Shown here: piece after piece, positions 1-12,577 of the stretch
How the letters are laid out: every line of letters begins with the position of its first letter
Position numbering within the stretch: position 1 is the stretch's first letter
From: Phoronis australis
Taxonomy: Eukaryota; Phoronida; Phoronidae
NCBI GenBank assembly: GCA_002633005.1
Contig: NMRA01000744.1
Span: 1-58,044, forward strand
Reading direction: 5' to 3'
Length of the DNA stretch: 58,044 nucleotides
Translations under genes and position numbers: made by a program
The notes under the pieces: model-generated
Told to the model about the DNA's origin: nothing
The model's database searches: none
What the model saw: only the letters and a program-made list of their open reading frames with translations

Positions 1-3000
1 ATAGCAAGTGATATGACGAAAGAGAGGGACAGATGGCTCCATTATACCTTGCCAGAGTGGGGTGTGAATTAATTTGTCCTGGAAAATCTGAGCAAATCGA
101 TTTTTTCGAAATATATATTGTTAGGAAAACGTTTTCACAGACGCTTAGGCAATCTATACGGCAAAATGCAAAAATACCCCTACCCCTAATAAATAACGTC
201 TTAGCTAGGGACCTCAAAGGGTAAATGCAACAATGTTCGTTGACAAATAGTCTCTTAAAGTTTCTCTCTTCTACATATTTCGACGTGTCTTTCTTTTTTC
301 GACTGCCTCCTGTCCCCTGTCATATGTCTATGGCGGTCGCCACGGCTTCATCTGGCACTTGCAAGGTACAGGGGCACGTGCTTCCCGCTAAGCCAGCACG
401 TTACAATATTAAAGCACCAAACATACCACTTAAAATTACTAAGTTTGTAAATGTCAACGATCCCGAGCGACGGAGTATATGGCTGCTGGTGAAATTAGGT
501 TACACAAATCTGTGCAAATGTTTTCAAGTAGTCAGTGAAGGTGATATTCGTCTCCACTCTTAACTTTGTTTATTTCTTTCCATTCACAAATTAAGCGATA
601 TTCCTTGCATCTTTTCAGCTTGGAGAAATGGGCACAGGCCCTTACGAGTGGCTGTTTTATAAAGTTCATGGAAATCATAACTTTTCAAAATAAAGTTTTT
701 CAATGCACAAAAAGACAGAAGAAAAGTAAATATAAATGTCGTTTTAAGTAGTTTTCATAAATGTTCATGCGCCCAGTTACAGTACGTACGCTTTCAATAT
801 AGAGTGGCTTGTTACTTTTGGGCCACCCTGTATAGCGACACCTTTCATTAATTTATAGGAACACACTTTCATTCTGAAGGTCAATTGTTTGAAAAAGGGA
901 CACGAGCAGAACTTGAAGTGAAAGAAAATGGCATAGATTCCATAAAACAACTAGGTTCAAAATAAGACGTCGTATACATTAAAAAGAACGTTGGCATCAG
1001 TAAATTATCAACGTTGCAAAAATGAGAAGTTTCGTGGACAATTATAAATATCCCTTTAAAGTAAAAAAGAAAAATGTTATCAGTATTAATTTTAAATGTC
1101 ATTATTTTCTTTGCTTTCTGTCACAAAGTTAAATTGGATACCTACCTGATTACACACGTTTGCTGTAGAACAGCTTGCAAGTTTGTACCACGATGCTTTG
1201 TTCTTTCAAAGAACTGGTAGCGCCAGACGTGTGTTCTGCCCAAGATGACATTTCGTCTATCTAAGATATCTAAAATGAAAAGTACAATGTTGTGAATTGC
1301 GTGACTCTTGCCAATTATGAGAGCTTCCACAAAAAATAGAGATTGAATGACTTACTAACTTCCTCATTCAATCCACAAATACAATAGCTACTTACCCTGT
1401 AACATTCTCCTTCGTGTCTCCTGGGTCTTCTAACGTTGGTGTTAATTTCCTAATTGTGGAGTCGAGGAACCTTTTGTACTGAAACAGAGCACAGTGACAT
1501 GATCATTCATATATTAAAACTTTTTGTTGTACTTTATTCTATTTGTCCTTAAGGGTCGTCAATCGGAAAACCAAATAAAAATTGTTTTAAATTAAGATGT
1601 CACAACATGTAATCAGATAATTGTCAAGCTAGTGCCTAAATATTTTCGGCCTGAGAACACGCCCCCTGTTGATGGAGAAAACTGGTAGCTATTTTACTGC
1701 AGAGACTTGTTAAACACGCTCCTGTTATGAAACATAGATATTAAATATCTGTTGAGCGTTTACGTCAGTTTTACGACGGCGGTGAACATTTTATCGATCT
1801 TTTATTTGTACCGCTTCCCATCTTCAGATACTTGATGAAAACGAAACGAAATTAATGTTTTCCAAAGCATCCCTGATTGGAGACATGCTACTTGCTTGAA
1901 GTATTCCATCGATGCGCTCTCCGTTGGCGTTGCCATTGTCAGACGCGCTCGTGTTGTGGATGAAGGGTGTTGAAAACGACACCTGCAAATATATTATGAC
2001 ACATCGGTATACTTTACGACGACAGACATTTTATCGGCGAACTTTGGATCGTACTATAAATGAAATTTTAAAATACTCCGTCTCCGTGAAAAATAAAGTT
2101 AATGGTTGACTTACCAGAATGTTTGGAAAACGATCATTTACGTGAAACACTCCAGTCATGGATACCGTGATCCTTGACTTTGTGGTAACCTAGAACATAA
2201 ATGTCGCGATTATTTTATCCATCTTTTAGGTTCCAACTTTAACTAGACATCTAACCTAATCTTTACTCTACTTACTTCGTGCAAGAACTGTTCTCTCACT
2301 ATGCCGGCCGTTGGGGGTGGCAACTGTTGCCGCCGGCCAGCATTTTCAATGCCTGAAACCATGACAAAATGTAATCATGACGTCATCGCTTGTTTTGCTG
2401 TTTGCCTCACTATGTCACCAATGCTACGAGAACGCACGGGATTACAAATTTCCAGGAACGTTTTTCGCTCTCATAATAATGTTTCTTTTTCTTGGTTTTG
2501 TGTTTTGTATAGTTCCCTCTACCTTTAAACAAACGTTTCTGTAAACATTTTAATAAAATAAAGAGATGATTTGATATTTTATTTTACTACTAAGCAGTCG
2601 ATCGAAATGTCTTCGAGTCAGTTTAACTGTCCTTATCAGATATACACGCATAAAACTGTGTGCTCAAAGCCACTGGCAATTTCTTATGGCTAAATGAGCG
2701 TGTAACATCTCAGTTACGATAGACACATTTCTAGTCTCTGTGTGAAATACTTCCAATGTAAACGTGAACAGGTAACCAAACTTTTGACGCCTCCGGCAAC
2801 TGTTCGTGTTTTGTTGACTTGAAATAACTACAATTTCGCCGGCGGGAAGTTAGAACTGTGAATGAAAACCAAACCAAGCTGATCTCAATGATAATCTTTC
2901 TCTTGGGGGGAATGTTTTCAGTCATGAGAGTGGACTACGTTAGTGTTACAAACATTGGATTTTGTTAGCGGCGAACACCACCACCGCTCCCCCTCCCTCT

Positions 3001-4978
3001 GTGCTGGACTTCTAACTGTCAAAACCCGCAGGAGCCGAGTTATTCATCATCAATTTGTTTTCATTGTGAAGAGTGAAATAAGGAGTGTGAACACCTTGCC
3101 TGTGTACGTGTATAGTGAAGACGTACCTTGATTACGCTTACCTGAGTAGAGTTCAGTAGCTGTCTCGCGGTTAGACTGAAAAATATAGCCAAAATCATCA
3201 GCTTTCATTTAAAATATACGGGAATATCTCTCTTAATCTCGTGAAGTCTTGCTGTATAGGCCTAGTGAGGTTCTAGCCTTATTGCATTCTACCCTGTTTC
3301 ATGAATGCCAACTGAGCATCTCAAGCACTAAAGGTCATGGTCGCAACCGTCTGCTCTCTTTTCTTCGTACATTTTGGCCAACTTAAACTTAACGTCAGTG
3401 ATATCAAGTTTTAAAATTACACTTCAAGTTTACTGTGCACTGTGGTGACAACTTGTGCAGGAAACCCCGGATTTGGCGGGGCTGTAGCTGGATAGGTGGC
3501 GGGGTTGTAGTTGGGTTTCCAAACTCTGGGTCGATACTTATACCAGGCCAAAACGAAAAACGCGACCCTTTTTCATACCAAGAGATAGAATTGTACCTCA
3601 TGTACAGCGCTCAAAATACACGATGACCTTGCCCGGGGCTAGTGGATTTTTCTGCCGGGCCAGTAAAATTTCAAAAACAGACCCTGTGTGGATGTGGTTT
3701 CAAGTAACTAGCCCGGCGAGCCACGTTTATTTGCTGAAGCTCAAACACTGCCCATATAATGAAAGAGGACATAAAGCATGACCTAGCTGCGGAGTGATTG
3801 CAGTTACTAGTGACAATTTTAATCGATTGAGTCATTTTCAAAAGTTGTAGCAATATCAAGAGATTTGAATTCAAAGTTTACAAACCCGCCAGTGGTTGCG
3901 TCTCGCCATGAAAGCTTATGTCACGTCCCCTGTTGGTGACTTGTCTGAATACCGTTGACTGCTAAAATTGGCGATGCTGTAAAACAATACGCTGCTATGA
4001 ATGGGTGCTACTTGGAAACACCTGACAAGTGCATTAATCAGATTTCACGGCGGCAAAAATTTCATCAAGCTCTTATTGTCATTTTGCAACGTGCCCATCT
4101 TTAAACCCGGTTTTCATATTAACCATTTCTTAGAAAGGGCACTGGCTGTCTGATTAGCATAGTAGATAAGCTACTTTCGTGCACCATTCCAATGATGGTT
4201 TCCCTTGAAATAGTTGTAACCACGAATCTTGAAGTCATTGTAATTCTAAAAGATTAAGTTAACATTGCTATTTTTGGTCTTTGGTCAAGTAAGAAGTGTT
4301 CGTAAACATTTCAACTTAGCGACTCTTAGTCCGTCTTCTGTCTCAAAGTTTTGGCTTGGACCATTTACCATTCTGTTATTGGTCTCAAATTGTTCCTTAG
4401 TCAAATAGGTGATTTCAAGGCCGCGAAAGAATTAACAGTCCGTTATTTTGTGAGCAAAGAACAAGTTGAAATCAATTTTGCATCGGTAATGGTCTAAATC
4501 AAAAGCTCGCTTTAGTTGTACATTTATAAGTTTATACTCCTAAGCTATTTAGCTTACCTGGAGCACGGACTGTTCATTCGTGATACTGGCTGTGCCTCAT
4601 CAGCTGACAATACGGATGGTCAAAAATTCAGGGGTGCTACTGCGTGGGGGTGAAGGCAGTCGTAAACTTTTAAACAAGGACTTGAAACCGCGATAAAACT
4701 GACGTATCCATGACGTCATCTCTTGTATTACTAAGTTACTCGGCTGTTGACTAGTAGCAGAATTAAATTGTGCAAGGGGGCGCCGTCCTACTTAGCACCA
4801 ACTAAGAGTTACCATTCAAGCTGGTATTCACCTTGACGTGTAAAGTATTTCAAATCATTGACATTTTTCAAATAAAACCCCTTCCGGCAATGAGCTGAAA
4901 TATTCGTAACCCATTCTTCAACCAGGCATTGATTTCACGTGTTGCAAATCACGATTTTACCTTTTTTAACAAATTGAC
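1..4978. other. Left flank, no supported gene
   Basis: AT-rich, stop-dense sequence on both strands. The short open frames here resemble no family I recognise and lack splice-consistent neighbours. Two perfect CRE-type octamers (TGACGTCA) occur at 2378-2385 and 4711-4718, and an AATAAA at 2552-2557. They may belong to a neighbouring gene or to the CoREST promoter, but nothing in the sequence decides this. Confidence 0.5.
2378..2385. promoter_or_regulatory. CRE-like octamer
   Basis: Perfect palindromic TGACGTCA, the consensus for CREB/ATF factors. A second copy is at 4711-4718, just upstream of the duplicated 5' block of CoREST. Function is inferred from the motif only; an 8-mer recurs by chance in long sequence. 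Confidence 0.25.
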
Positions 4979-5597
4979 ATCCGATTGCAAAACTACTACT
5001 ACTGGGGCGAACATCGATCGCTTTCCTGCACAACGTCAAACTTAAATTGAGTTTAGTGGTAGTGAGTGAGCGTTGGAGGTGTGGTACTTCATGTTCAGTC
5101 CAGTGGGGGAACGTCGCCCCACCCACACTGTTTGCAACGCACAAGCACAACTCACTGGGAGCGCAGGCCCTCAATGTTACAGCAGTGAAACTGCTAACTT
5201 AATAACCTCACGTACAGTGTCTGATATAGCCAGGATGAGTGCCCTCTCGTGGTGGCCGGGCCCCTGGTCCTTCCGCGCACTCAGCCACGTGCACCATTAA
5301 CACTAACGGAGTCCAAGTGGCACTCGTCAACCCGTTCAGCCTGTTGAACACAGTTTTAGTAAATCCGCGTGACAGAAAATTCAATTCAGGGAATGAGGAG
5401 GGTTACAGTTGATTTGACTTCATCAGTTCCCTCGCGTCAAGTATGTGGGGCATCAAAATAAAAATAAACAGTATTTTCTGTAATAATGTCTTTTTGCGGT
5501 TGAGTGCGAACCCGTTCCTCGATCCCGTCTGAACATTCTGCCAGCCGGCCTTCTCAGATCCCTGCTAGGTCTCCCGCCAACAAGATGAGAGAGATTG

Positions 5598-5758
5598 CAG
5601 GGGCGGATCCAGGATTTTGAGTTAGGGGGGGGGCACGGCAGAGTATTAGCCAGGATTTTGCCCGTCAGACATTCGCAGCCCCCAACTGCCACATGGAGTC
5701 TGCGTGAATTTTAGGGGGGGCATGTGGCCCCCTTGGCCCCCCTCTAAATCCGCCACTG
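5598..5758. mobile_element. hAT-like MITE, present only in copy A
   Basis: The element is 161 bp, with imperfect inverted ends CAGGGGCGGATCCAGG on the left and CTCTAAATCCGCCACTG on the right. GATTG flanks both sides (5593-5597 and 5759-5763). The matching empty site with a single GATTG lies at 10096-10100 in copy B, so this is a real insertion relative to copy B. There is no coding capacity. The CAGNGGCGGAT end is typical of hAT-type non-autonomous elements; a 5-bp duplication is shorter than the usual 8 bp, so the superfamily is uncertain. Confidence 0.75.
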
Positions 5759-8198
5759 GATTGGTAGGAACGTGACACTCCAATATGCCGGATTCAAGGG
5801 TATCATCTAGTCCACGAACAGGTTAATCCGGGGACCCGGACCCCCCTACCCCCAAAAGAAAAGAAAAGAAAAAAGGGGCGCCCGTTCGGCATGTCGTCTT
5901 CCGATACCACGTGGGACTGGCCATTTTTCTTCCGAACATTGCTAATGGTCTCCTTAAAGAACCACTAGTTTTGTGATGTAGATAATTGTTTTTGATTTTA
6001 TGATATGGGTTGGGTACCGTAGCCACTAGTGTAGATCCAAGTGGTCGCCCAGGTCAATGAAAACCATGGTAGTGGTCTAGGAACAAGTTTTCAGTATAGT
6101 TACCAAGTGGTATCAGATACCCATTTTCTCCACCGGTAGTGCCTACTACAAGTGTGCAGCGGCATACATGTACCTCTGCCAAAGTTCTAGGAAGCCGAGG
6201 GCAACGCGGGATCAGGCGGCGGTGACGACTGGGCAAGAGGGGCACTCTTTGCGGCAGCATCAATGTCTGTCCGATCAAAATGATTCAAACTTCCGAGGCA
6301 CCTCATCATATCTATCAGGGTTTGCCGTTGAGAAAGAAGTGAGCCCTAAGAAAATAGACATTAGTTTAAGAGGCTTCGGAGTCGTGCTGAAACTTTGAAA
6401 ACAAACTTGGCCTAGTACGCGGGACCCCAACCCGGCCGGTTTCAGTGGATTTAATAGTCTTAGACCGGCAAGCTACCTAGCTGCGAGGCCGGTACCGACT
6501 TAGCTATATTTTCACGAGGTGAGCCCCTGGGGAAAATTACGACCACCTTGTTTTAGAGAGTCAGAGGGAAAGAAACGATCTGTGTTGAGAGCCGATCAGT
6601 TTTATGAGAATCGTAGACTGCCTTCCATGTTTGCGCTGGCATATTCCATTTGCAAAGATTTAAATTTGAAATTGAATAATTAAAAACCACCAGTCTTCGT
6701 TTTTTGAAACATTAGTAAAAAACTTATGCCTGATCAATGATCGGCTCAAACCGGTCAGTATGTATACGGCCCGGCGAGAGCCCGGGCAAGTCGATAGTTG
6801 AAAATGAAAAGGTGAACACTTTTCCGGATTTTGAAAAGTACCGTCAGTAAGCAGAATTAAAAGTCTACGAAACGACCCAAAAGCGGCACGTTCCTCCTAT
6901 AGGCCAGTGCCGAGTATTCCCGGCAGGGACTCGGTGAAACCGCATTTGCCGCGGCCCAAACGGCTTGCAGGTGTAGCTAGAATTCTCATTATTGATATAG
7001 ACCTAGCCTATTTCTCTTTCACGGGCCAACCTCAGGGTCTGTATAGGCTAGACCCGAATTCTCATTTTTAGCGTTGCAAGTCACTTCCTTTTTCACATAT
7101 CGAGAAAATACAACCTATTACTCGTAATACGACCGTTTGAGCATCGCGTCCCCGGCGTTCAAGATCTAGCCGTCACCGTGAATAGCCCGGGGCCTACCCC
7201 TCCGCGTTGTGACTGCATGGCCTTCAGTCAGTTCGCCGGAGCCTGTCACTACTAGTGGACCACCCAATTCCTTCGATACGCCCGTGATTGTGTGAAGATG
7301 AAGCTAATGCATCGTGTTCCTTTGATCTCAGAACACATTGCTGCGAATATGAATTCGTGTTGGCAAACAATCAACACGTCAACCACTGGCGCTTTGTTGA
7401 ACTCAGTGTGAAACGGAGTTCAGCGAGTGGTACGTCACTCAGTTCGCGAACCACTACGTCAAATTGTATGGTGTCTCTCGATGGACAATGCAGTGGCAAG
7501 TAGTGCCACTGGCAAAATTGGTTTAAGTCTATGGCATTTTGGTTGAATTTATTCCGTTGAATGGATTGGTGAAAGACATGGTTTATTTTAGAATCGTTTA
7601 AGCGTTGCACGGTTCCAGTCATTCAGGGGTACTAGGGAAACGTACGAAAACACGTCTTCGGTATATATGGTGGCAAATGAGAACACGTTAACCTACTTTG
7701 GTAATAAACAAGTGTTATCTGGCACGTTTAAGACTTTAGAATATGTAACAAGAAAGTATTTTAGATAGAATATTCGAGCAAGGATACATTTGTCTGCTTT
7801 AGACATCGTCTCTATTGTTTATAAAAAAGAAAACGCTACGATATATTTGAAATAAAAATCGATTTAAAATACATGTACGTAGTTTTCTTTAATGGCGGAG
7901 AGATATTTACATAAGAATGTTTTAAGGTTTTTCGCACAATCCTACTCCAATTTTGCACACATTAAGATTATTAAAATGTATATGCGACTGTATTTCGTTG
8001 TAACTGAAAAATTTGTTCTTAATTTATTGTACTCTGAAAATTGATTAGGAACTATTTTTCTGAGCGCCTTAATACTGCAAACTGTTCTTCGCCTGTAGAG
8101 TCGTGGTCATTGTTCGGCAGCAGGGAAGTTCTGCTGTTTCTCAAGACTGCGCTTTAATTTTTGTTTTTCTTTGTCAATAGTATTTTAGAAACGTTAAC

Positions 8199-8310
8199 AT
8201 GGTCACAGTGAACAAGAATTCAGAGGATATTAGAAATGGTCGAAGATCTAGAGGAGCAAGTCCTTCGAACGGCTATTCTGACGACAGCAGCGCCTCCGAT
8301 CCCGAACCTG
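8199..8310 (+). CDS. RCOR: CoREST coding exon 1, copy A
   Basis: Starts at ATG 8199 (context AACATGG) and ends at CCTG followed by GTAAGT. It encodes 37 residues rich in Ser and Asp, beginning [10 protein letters not shown]. It differs from copy B (12466-12577) by one synonymous base (ACA to ACG, Thr3). It is either an allelic copy or an alternative first exon. Confidence 0.8.
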
Positions 8311-8405
8311 GTAAGTTTACCTGCAGTCCAAGAAATAGGAGTGTTAAAGTAAAGTGACTGCCTTCGATTCACAGTTCTGAGTATCCTGTTATTTTTGTTT
8401 TTCAG

Positions 8406-8462
8406 AGGGACAAATGCGAGTTGGTTCGGATTATCAAGCTGTAATTCCACCATTCAATCCAA
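8406..8462 (+). CDS. RCOR: CoREST coding exon 2, copy A
   Basis: Flanked by TTTTTCAG and GTAAGT; phase 1 at both ends; 57 nt. It encodes the start of the ELM2 domain ([18 protein letters not shown]), matching the family motif MRVGxxYQAxxPxFxP. Identical in coding sequence to 12673-12729. Confidence 0.85.
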
Positions 8463-8822
8463 GTAAGTTTGCTCGACTTCCAACAGATGGCGATTCAATG
8501 TCAAGCCATGACTTTGTTTCTGCCACTGAGTGGTTGTGTTGATCCCTCAGTGACAAGTGATCACAATGTTGATGTGGTTTTCACTGCATTAAGATCAATG
8601 ATTTTCTGTTTGGGAAAAAGCAATTGACCATTTTTACCAATAAGCCATCTTTCGTTGTTGTTTAATATGTTTATTAGTGTTTACTTGTTGTTTTTGTCAG
8701 GTGATATTGCAACCCTTTCTCAGTCTTGCACATAATCATGCCAATATTTTATGTGATATCAGGTATCAAAACTAATGCCAAGTGACTGCCAAGTGACCAA
8801 TATATAATACAGCTCTAAGGTG

Positions 8823-8845
8823 CCCCCCCCCCCNCCCCCCCCCCC
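8823..8845. repeat. Poly-C run with an N
   Basis: Homopolymer C interrupted by an unresolved base at 8834. The equivalent run in copy B (about 13076-13086) is shorter. Length is unreliable because of sequencing. Confidence 0.8.
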
Positions 8846-9464
8846 GCTTTTACTAGGTGACAACTTTTGAAAGCAAATTTCTATTTGGCTCCATTTTCAA
8901 TAGGGATTGTCCTTGTTACATACCATTCTCCTGGACTCTTAAAGCAAAGAAATTTCCAACATCACGATCTGATCTGGTATCACATTAGATAAAAAACCTA
9001 TTGTGTTGGTACACAATACTGTGGTAGTTACAGGGTCAGAGCTTACATTCACACGAAGGAATCAGCAGTTAGATGTTATAACGTCTAATTTCTCCGAAAG
9101 TCAACTGTTTGTCTCCTTTCGAAGTTTTTTTGGTGATAGTATTTCATACAAAACACATCTTCTTCATGACATTTGTTGAACGTCATGTGGATATAGTATT
9201 TTTAAATATTGGATAGCGTCGGGCGCACTGTTTACATGAGTCATAATTACTGGGTTATGTGAGCTTATCAGATGAATGCAGACAATGATTGCTGACTTTT
9301 TCCCGGCCCTTGCTATCACTGTCACATTTCTTGTCTACTTTTAAAAATTTAAAAAACTAACCAAATGTAATTTAACAAACTGTTCAATTGTGCTATTTAA
9401 AACTTTCAAAACGAAAATGTAAACAATAATTTTATCACCCCAGTGTGTTTATGATGGATCTAAT

Positions 9465-9465
9465 N
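9465..9465. other. Unresolved base at the copy A/copy B junction
   Basis: A single N separates the end of copy A from 41 bases that resemble a MITE terminus, followed by copy B. The position fits a closed assembly gap. Confidence 0.85.
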
Positions 9466-9505
9466 CCTAAACCCCCCCCTTACTGAAAACGTAGATCCGC
9501 CCCTG
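9466..9505. mobile_element. Truncated hAT-like MITE end at the junction
   Basis: Read on the minus strand this starts CAGGGGCGGATCTACG and continues into a G-rich run, like the left end of the MITE at 5598. Only one terminus is present; the rest is lost at the N. Confidence 0.6.
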
Positions 9506-12465
9506 TATCCGATTGCAAAACTACTACTACTGGGGCGAACATCGATTGCTGCAAAAAGTCAAACTTAAATTGAGTTTACTGGTAGTGAGTGAGCGTTGGA
9601 GGTGGTACTTCATGTTCAGTCCAGTGGGGGAACGTCGTCCCCACCCACACTGTTTGCAACTCACTGCGTGTTACAGCAGTGAAACAGCTAACTTATTAAC
9701 CACACGTACAGTGTCTGGTATAGCCATTGTGAGTGCCGTCTCGCGGTGGCCGGGCCCCTGGTCCTTCCGCACACTCAACCATGTGCGCCATTAACGGAGT
9801 CCAAGTGGCACTCGTCAACCCGTTCAGCTTGTTGAACATTTTAGTAAAAATACGCGTGACTGAAAATTCAATTCAGGGAATGAGGAGGGTTAAAGCTGGT
9901 TTGACTTCACCTATCAGTTCCCTCGCGTGAAGTATGTGGGGCATCAAAATATAAACATAAAAAATATTTTCTTCAATATGTTTTTTTGCAGTTCAGTGCG
10001 AACCCGTTCCTCGATCCCGTCTGAACATTCTGCCTTGCTCACCAGCCGGCCTTCTCAGATCCCTGAACTAGGTCTAGCGCCAACAAGAGGAGAGGGATTG
10101 GTAGCAACGTGACACTCCAATATGATTCAAGGGTATCATCTAGTCCACGAACAGGTTAATGGGACCGGACCCCCCTACCCCCAAAAGAAAAGAAAAAAGG
10201 GGCGCCCGTTCGGCATGTCGTCTTCCGATACCACGCGGGACTAGAACATTTTTCTTCTGAACATTGCTAATGGGCCCCTTAAAGAACCACCAGTTTTGTG
10301 ATGAAGATAATTGTTTTTGGTTTTATGATATGGGTTAGGTATCGTAGCCACTAGTGTAGATCTTTTCAGTATAGTTACCAAATGGTATCAGATACCCATT
10401 TTCTCCACCAGTAATGCCTACCAGTGTGCAGGGGCATACATGTACCTCTGACAAAGTTCTAGGAAGAGGGTAACGCGGGATCAGGCGCCGGTGACGACTG
10501 GGCAAGAGGGGCACTTTTTGCAGCAGCATCAATGTCTGTCCGATCAAAATGACTCAAACTTTCGAGGCACCTCATCATATTGATCGGGGTTTGCCGTAGA
10601 GAAAAAAGTGAGTCCTAAAATAGACATCAGTTTAAGAGACTTCGGAGTCGTGCTGAAAAACAAACTTGACCTATTGGACACCAACCCCGGCGGCCGGTTT
10701 GGATTTAATAGTCTTAGACCAGCAAGCCACCTAGCTGCGAGGCCGGTACCGACTTATATATTTACACGAGGTGAGCCGCTGGGGGAAATTACGATTCATC
10801 TTGTTTTAAAGAGTCAGTGGGAAAGAAACGATCTGTGTTGGGAGCCGCGAAGTTCTATAAGAATCTTAGACTGCCTTCGGAATGGCGCTATATATATATT
10901 CCATTTGCAAAGATTTAAATTTTAATGCCTATTAAAATTGAATAAAAACCACCAGTCTTCGTTTTTTTTTGAAACATAACAAACTTATGCCTGATCAATG
11001 ATCGGCTCAAACCGGTCAGTATTCCTACGGCCCGGCGAGCGCGGGCAAGTCGATAGTTGAAAATGAAAAGGTGAACACTTTTCCGCCGGGATTTTGAAAA
11101 GCGTTACCGTTAAGCAGAAAGTCTGTACGAAACAGTAACCCAAAAGCGGGCACGTTCCTCATAAGCCAGTGCCGAGTACTCCCGGCAGGGACTCAGTGAA
11201 ACCGCATTTGCCGCTGCCCAAACAGCTTGCAGGTGTAGCTAGAATTCTCATTATTGATATAGCTAGGCTTAGCTATTTCACTAGTTTGGCCAACTTGAAC
11301 CTCAGGGTCTATATATGTATATCTCATTTTTAGCGTTGCAAGTCACTTCCTTTTTCACATATCGAGAAAATACAACCTATTACACATAATACGACCGTTT
11401 GAGAATCGCGTCCCGGCCGGCGTTCAAGGTCTAGCCGTCACCGTGACTCGGCCCGATACCCCGGGGCCTCCGCGTTGTGACTGGCCTTCAGTCAGTTCGA
11501 GCCTGCCACTACTAGTGGACCACCCAATTCATTGTTTCGATACGCCCGGCGTGATTGTGTGAAGATGAAGCTAATGCATCGTGTTCCTTTGATCTCAGAA
11601 CAAATTGCTGCGAATACGAATTCGTGTTGGCAAACAATCAACACGTCAACCACTGGCGCTTTGTTGAACTCAGTGTGAAACGGAGTTCAGCGAGTGGTAC
11701 GTCACTCAGTTCGCGAACCACTACGTCAAACTGTATGGTGTCTTTCGATGGACAATGCAGTGGCAAGTAGTACCAATGGCAAAATTGGTTTAAGTCTGTT
11801 GCATTTTGGTTGAGTTTATGCCGTTGAATGGATTGCTGAAAGAAATGGTTTATTTTAGAATCGTTTAAAGGTTGCACCTTTCCAGTCATTCAGGGGTATA
11901 AGGGAAACGTACGAAAACACGTCTTCGGTACATATGGTGGCAAACAAGAACACGTTAACCTACTTGGGTAATAAACAAGTGTTATCTGGCACGTTTAAGA
12001 CTTTAGAATATGTAACAAGAAAGTATTTTAGATAGAATATCCCAGTAAGGATTCATTTGTCTGCTTGAGACATCGTCTCTATTGTTCATCAAAAAGAAAA
12101 CGCTACGATATATTTGAAATATAAATCGATTTAAAGTACATGTACGTAGTTTTCTTAAATGGCGGAGGGATATTTACATAAGAATGTTTTAAGGTTTTTC
12201 GCACAATCCTATTCCAATTTTGCACACATTAAGATTATTAAAATCTATATGCGACCGTATATCGTTGTAACTGAAAAATTTGTACTTAATTTATTGTACT
12301 CGGAAAATTGATTAAGAACTATTTTTCTTATCGCCTTAATACTGCAAACTGTTCTTCGCCTGTAGAGTCGCGGTCATTGTTCGGCAGCAGGGAAGTTCTG
12401 CTGTTTCTCAAGACTGCGCTTTAATTTTTGTTTTTCTTGGTCAATAGTATTTTAGAAACGTTAAC

Positions 12466-12577
12466 ATGGTCACGGTGAACAAGAATTCAGAGGATATTAG
12501 AAATGGTCGAAGATCTAGAGGAGCAAGTCCTTCGAACGGCTATTCTGACGACAGCAGCGCCTCCGATCCCGAACCTG
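12466..12577 (+). CDS. RCOR: CoREST exon 1, copy B
   Basis: 112 nt from ATG to CCTG before GTAAGT; residues 1-37, an acidic, Ser-rich N-terminus. Chosen as the first exon because it adjoins the downstream gene. TAG/AG sites just before the ATG could also serve as an acceptor for a non-coding upstream exon. Confidence 0.88.

Larger units (their letters stand above)
4979..9464. repeat. Tandem duplication, copy A (with CoREST exons 1 and 2)
   Basis: Direct repeat of 9507-13690. Both copies begin with the same bases ATCCGATTGCAAAACTACTA and end with TTTATGATGGATCTAAT. They differ by scattered substitutions, small indels and one 161-bp MITE present only here. The coding exons inside are identical apart from one synonymous base. 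The copy ends at a single N (9465), which suggests an assembly join. Confidence 0.9.

Noticed and set aside
3636-3716. Small inverted repeat GGGCTAGT/ACTAGCCC suggesting a MITE
   Set aside because: Only 8 bp of pairing, no target duplication and no second copy seen.
7288-7503. 71-codon frame conserved in both duplicate copies (also 11555-11770)
   Set aside because: Of four base differences between the copies, two change the residue. The frame survives because the DNA is duplicated, not because protein is conserved.
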